NCBI GenBank assembly: GCA_001507935.1
Contig: LGET01000102.1
Location: forward strand, 1 to 5,894
Direction: 5' to 3'
Length of the DNA: 5,894 nt
Source: Thermococcales archaeon 44_46
GTDB taxonomy: Archaea > Methanobacteriota_B > Thermococci > Thermococcales > Thermococcaceae
The position numbers and the translations under genes are program-made. How positions within the stretch are numbered: the stretch's first letter is position 1; every line of letters begins with the position of its first letter. Positions 5,757 to 5,894 of the stretch are shown one piece after another. Under the pieces are notes generated by a model. That model was not told the origin of the DNA. It did no database searches and worked only from the letters and a program-made list of their open reading frames with translations.

Positions 5757-5770
5757 AGGTCTTTAAATCT
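5757..5770 (-). promoter_or_regulatory. TATA box of the JAMM gene
   Basis: Read on the minus strand, AGATTTAAAGAC follows an A6 stretch that could serve as a BRE. Its centre near 5764 lies about 25 bases before ATG 5739, so initiation would be at or within a base or two of the start codon, consistent with the missing Shine-Dalgarno. Inferred from consensus. Confidence 0.5.
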
Positions 5771-5774
5771 TTTT

Positions 5775-5790
5775 TGTTCATTAATGAACA
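5775..5790. promoter_or_regulatory. Perfect 16-bp palindrome TGTTCATTAATGAACA, candidate operator
   Basis: TGTTCATTAATGAACA is identical to its reverse complement over all 16 bases. It lies between the minus-strand JAMM TATA (5757-5770) and the plus-strand TATA (5807-5816). A dimeric regulator bound there could affect both promoters. It does not fit SurR (GTT-N3-AAC) or the glycolytic motif, so the factor is unknown. Confidence 0.45.
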
Positions 5791-5799
5791 GACTGATAC

Positions 5800-5820
5800 A
5801 GAAAAGCTTATAAATATGTT
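5800..5820 (+). promoter_or_regulatory. Strong TATA box of the gene starting at 5883
   Basis: CTTATAAATA at 5808-5817, preceded by AGAAAAG as a BRE-like purine stretch, is the best promoter consensus in the window. Initiation about 26 bases on, near 5838, gives a leader of roughly 45 bases, longer than the near-leaderless transcripts predicted for the other genes here. Confidence 0.8.
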
Positions 5821-5850
5821 TACAATCATCAAGATTTGGTATCTCTGTAT

Positions 5851-5867
5851 TATCACTCGAAGTGATA
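5851..5867. promoter_or_regulatory. Thermococcales glycolytic motif (TGM) operator, TATCAC-N5-GTGATA
   Basis: TATCACTCGAAGTGATA is an exact match to the TATCAC-N5-GTGATA site bound by the glycolytic regulator Tgr/TrmBL1 of Thermococcus and Pyrococcus. Known sites downstream of the TATA box repress sugar-catabolic genes until maltooligosaccharides are present; sites upstream of it activate gluconeogenic genes. This one lies 34 bases downstream of the TATA and just before the GAGGTG binding site, so repression of the gene at 5883 is predicted. As RNA it could also form a 7-bp stem with a 3-base loop. Confidence 0.85.
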
Positions 5868-5870
5868 CAA

Positions 5871-5876
5871 GAGGTG
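5871..5876 (+). promoter_or_regulatory. Strong ribosome binding site GAGGTG
   Basis: GAGGTGA matches the archaeal GGAGGTGAT consensus and leaves 6 bases (counted from GAGGTG) before ATG 5883. It fixes the start of the gene that leaves the window. Confidence 0.85.
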
Positions 5877-5882
5877 AAAAAC

Positions 5883-5894
5883 ATGCTCGCGAGA
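5883..5894 (+). CDS. Start of an unidentified gene, probably in the glycolytic/sugar regulon (3' end outside window)
   Basis: Only four codons (MLAR) are visible, too few to name a product. The start is credible because it has a strong TATA box, a strong GAGGTG ribosome binding site at proper spacing, and a dedicated leader. The glycolytic operator in that leader implies a product for glycolysis, starch/maltodextrin breakdown or sugar uptake, expressed when sugars are available. That role is inferred purely from the promoter. Confidence 0.7.

Noticed and set aside
5775..5790. SurR binding site
   Set aside because: GTT and AAC are present but separated by 8 bases rather than 3, so it does not match GTT-N3-AAC.
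5669..5884. Minus-strand 71-residue frame across the right intergenic region
   Set aside because: It covers two promoters and the operator, overlaps the JAMM start in another frame, and shows no family-like composition.
1..5894. CRISPR array, tRNA/rRNA gene, insertion sequence or toxin-antitoxin pair
   Set aside because: No regularly spaced repeats, no cloverleaf-like segment, no transposase motifs or terminal inverted repeats, and no toxin/antitoxin pair were seen on either strand.

Overview
The window looks like chromosomal DNA of a hyperthermophilic euryarchaeon of the Thermococcales, most likely Thermococcus. Supporting this are AT-leaning coding sequence rich in Lys and Glu, GGTG/GGTGAT-type ribosome binding sites 4-6 nt before starts, short leaders behind archaeal TATA boxes, T-rich terminators, and an exact copy of the Thermococcales glycolytic operator TATCAC-N5-GTGATA near the right end. 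Families were recognised by eye; no search was run.

Left part, plus strand. The 3' part of a NodU/TobZ-type carbamoyltransferase (its start lies outside the window) is followed by a class I PLP aminotransferase of the archaeal aromatic/aspartate type. Next comes a HypE-like AIR-synthase family protein lacking the C-terminal cysteine of true HypE, then a small membrane protein gene that appears broken by a one-base frameshift. Each of the last three has its own plausible promoter, so they need not form one operon.

Middle. An unrecognised, cysteine-free 273-residue protein lies on the minus strand. It overlaps the tail of the membrane protein gene and is divergent from a two-gene plus-strand operon: a tiny divergent LSm-like protein and MobB. 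This MobB (GTP-binding, molybdenum/tungsten pterin cofactor maturation) carries a C-terminal four-cysteine putative Fe-S module.

Right part. A stand-alone JAMM/MPN+ metalloprotease on the minus strand ends tail-to-tail with mobB, their stop codons overlapping. Known haloarchaeal biology (JAMM removal of the ubiquitin-like SAMP1 from MoaE) gives a possible pterin-cofactor link between these neighbours. The final 143-bp intergenic region is divergent. It has a JAMM promoter that predicts a nearly leaderless message, a perfect 16-bp palindrome, a strong TATA box, the glycolytic operator in the leader of the next gene, a strong ribosome binding site, and the first four codons of that gene. The next gene is therefore predicted to belong to the sugar-catabolism regulon.

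No tRNA, rRNA, CRISPR array, insertion sequence or prophage signal was seen. The most noteworthy items are the glycolytic operator plus unassigned palindrome, the frameshifted membrane protein, the Cys-less HypE relative, and the LSm-MobB-JAMM cluster.
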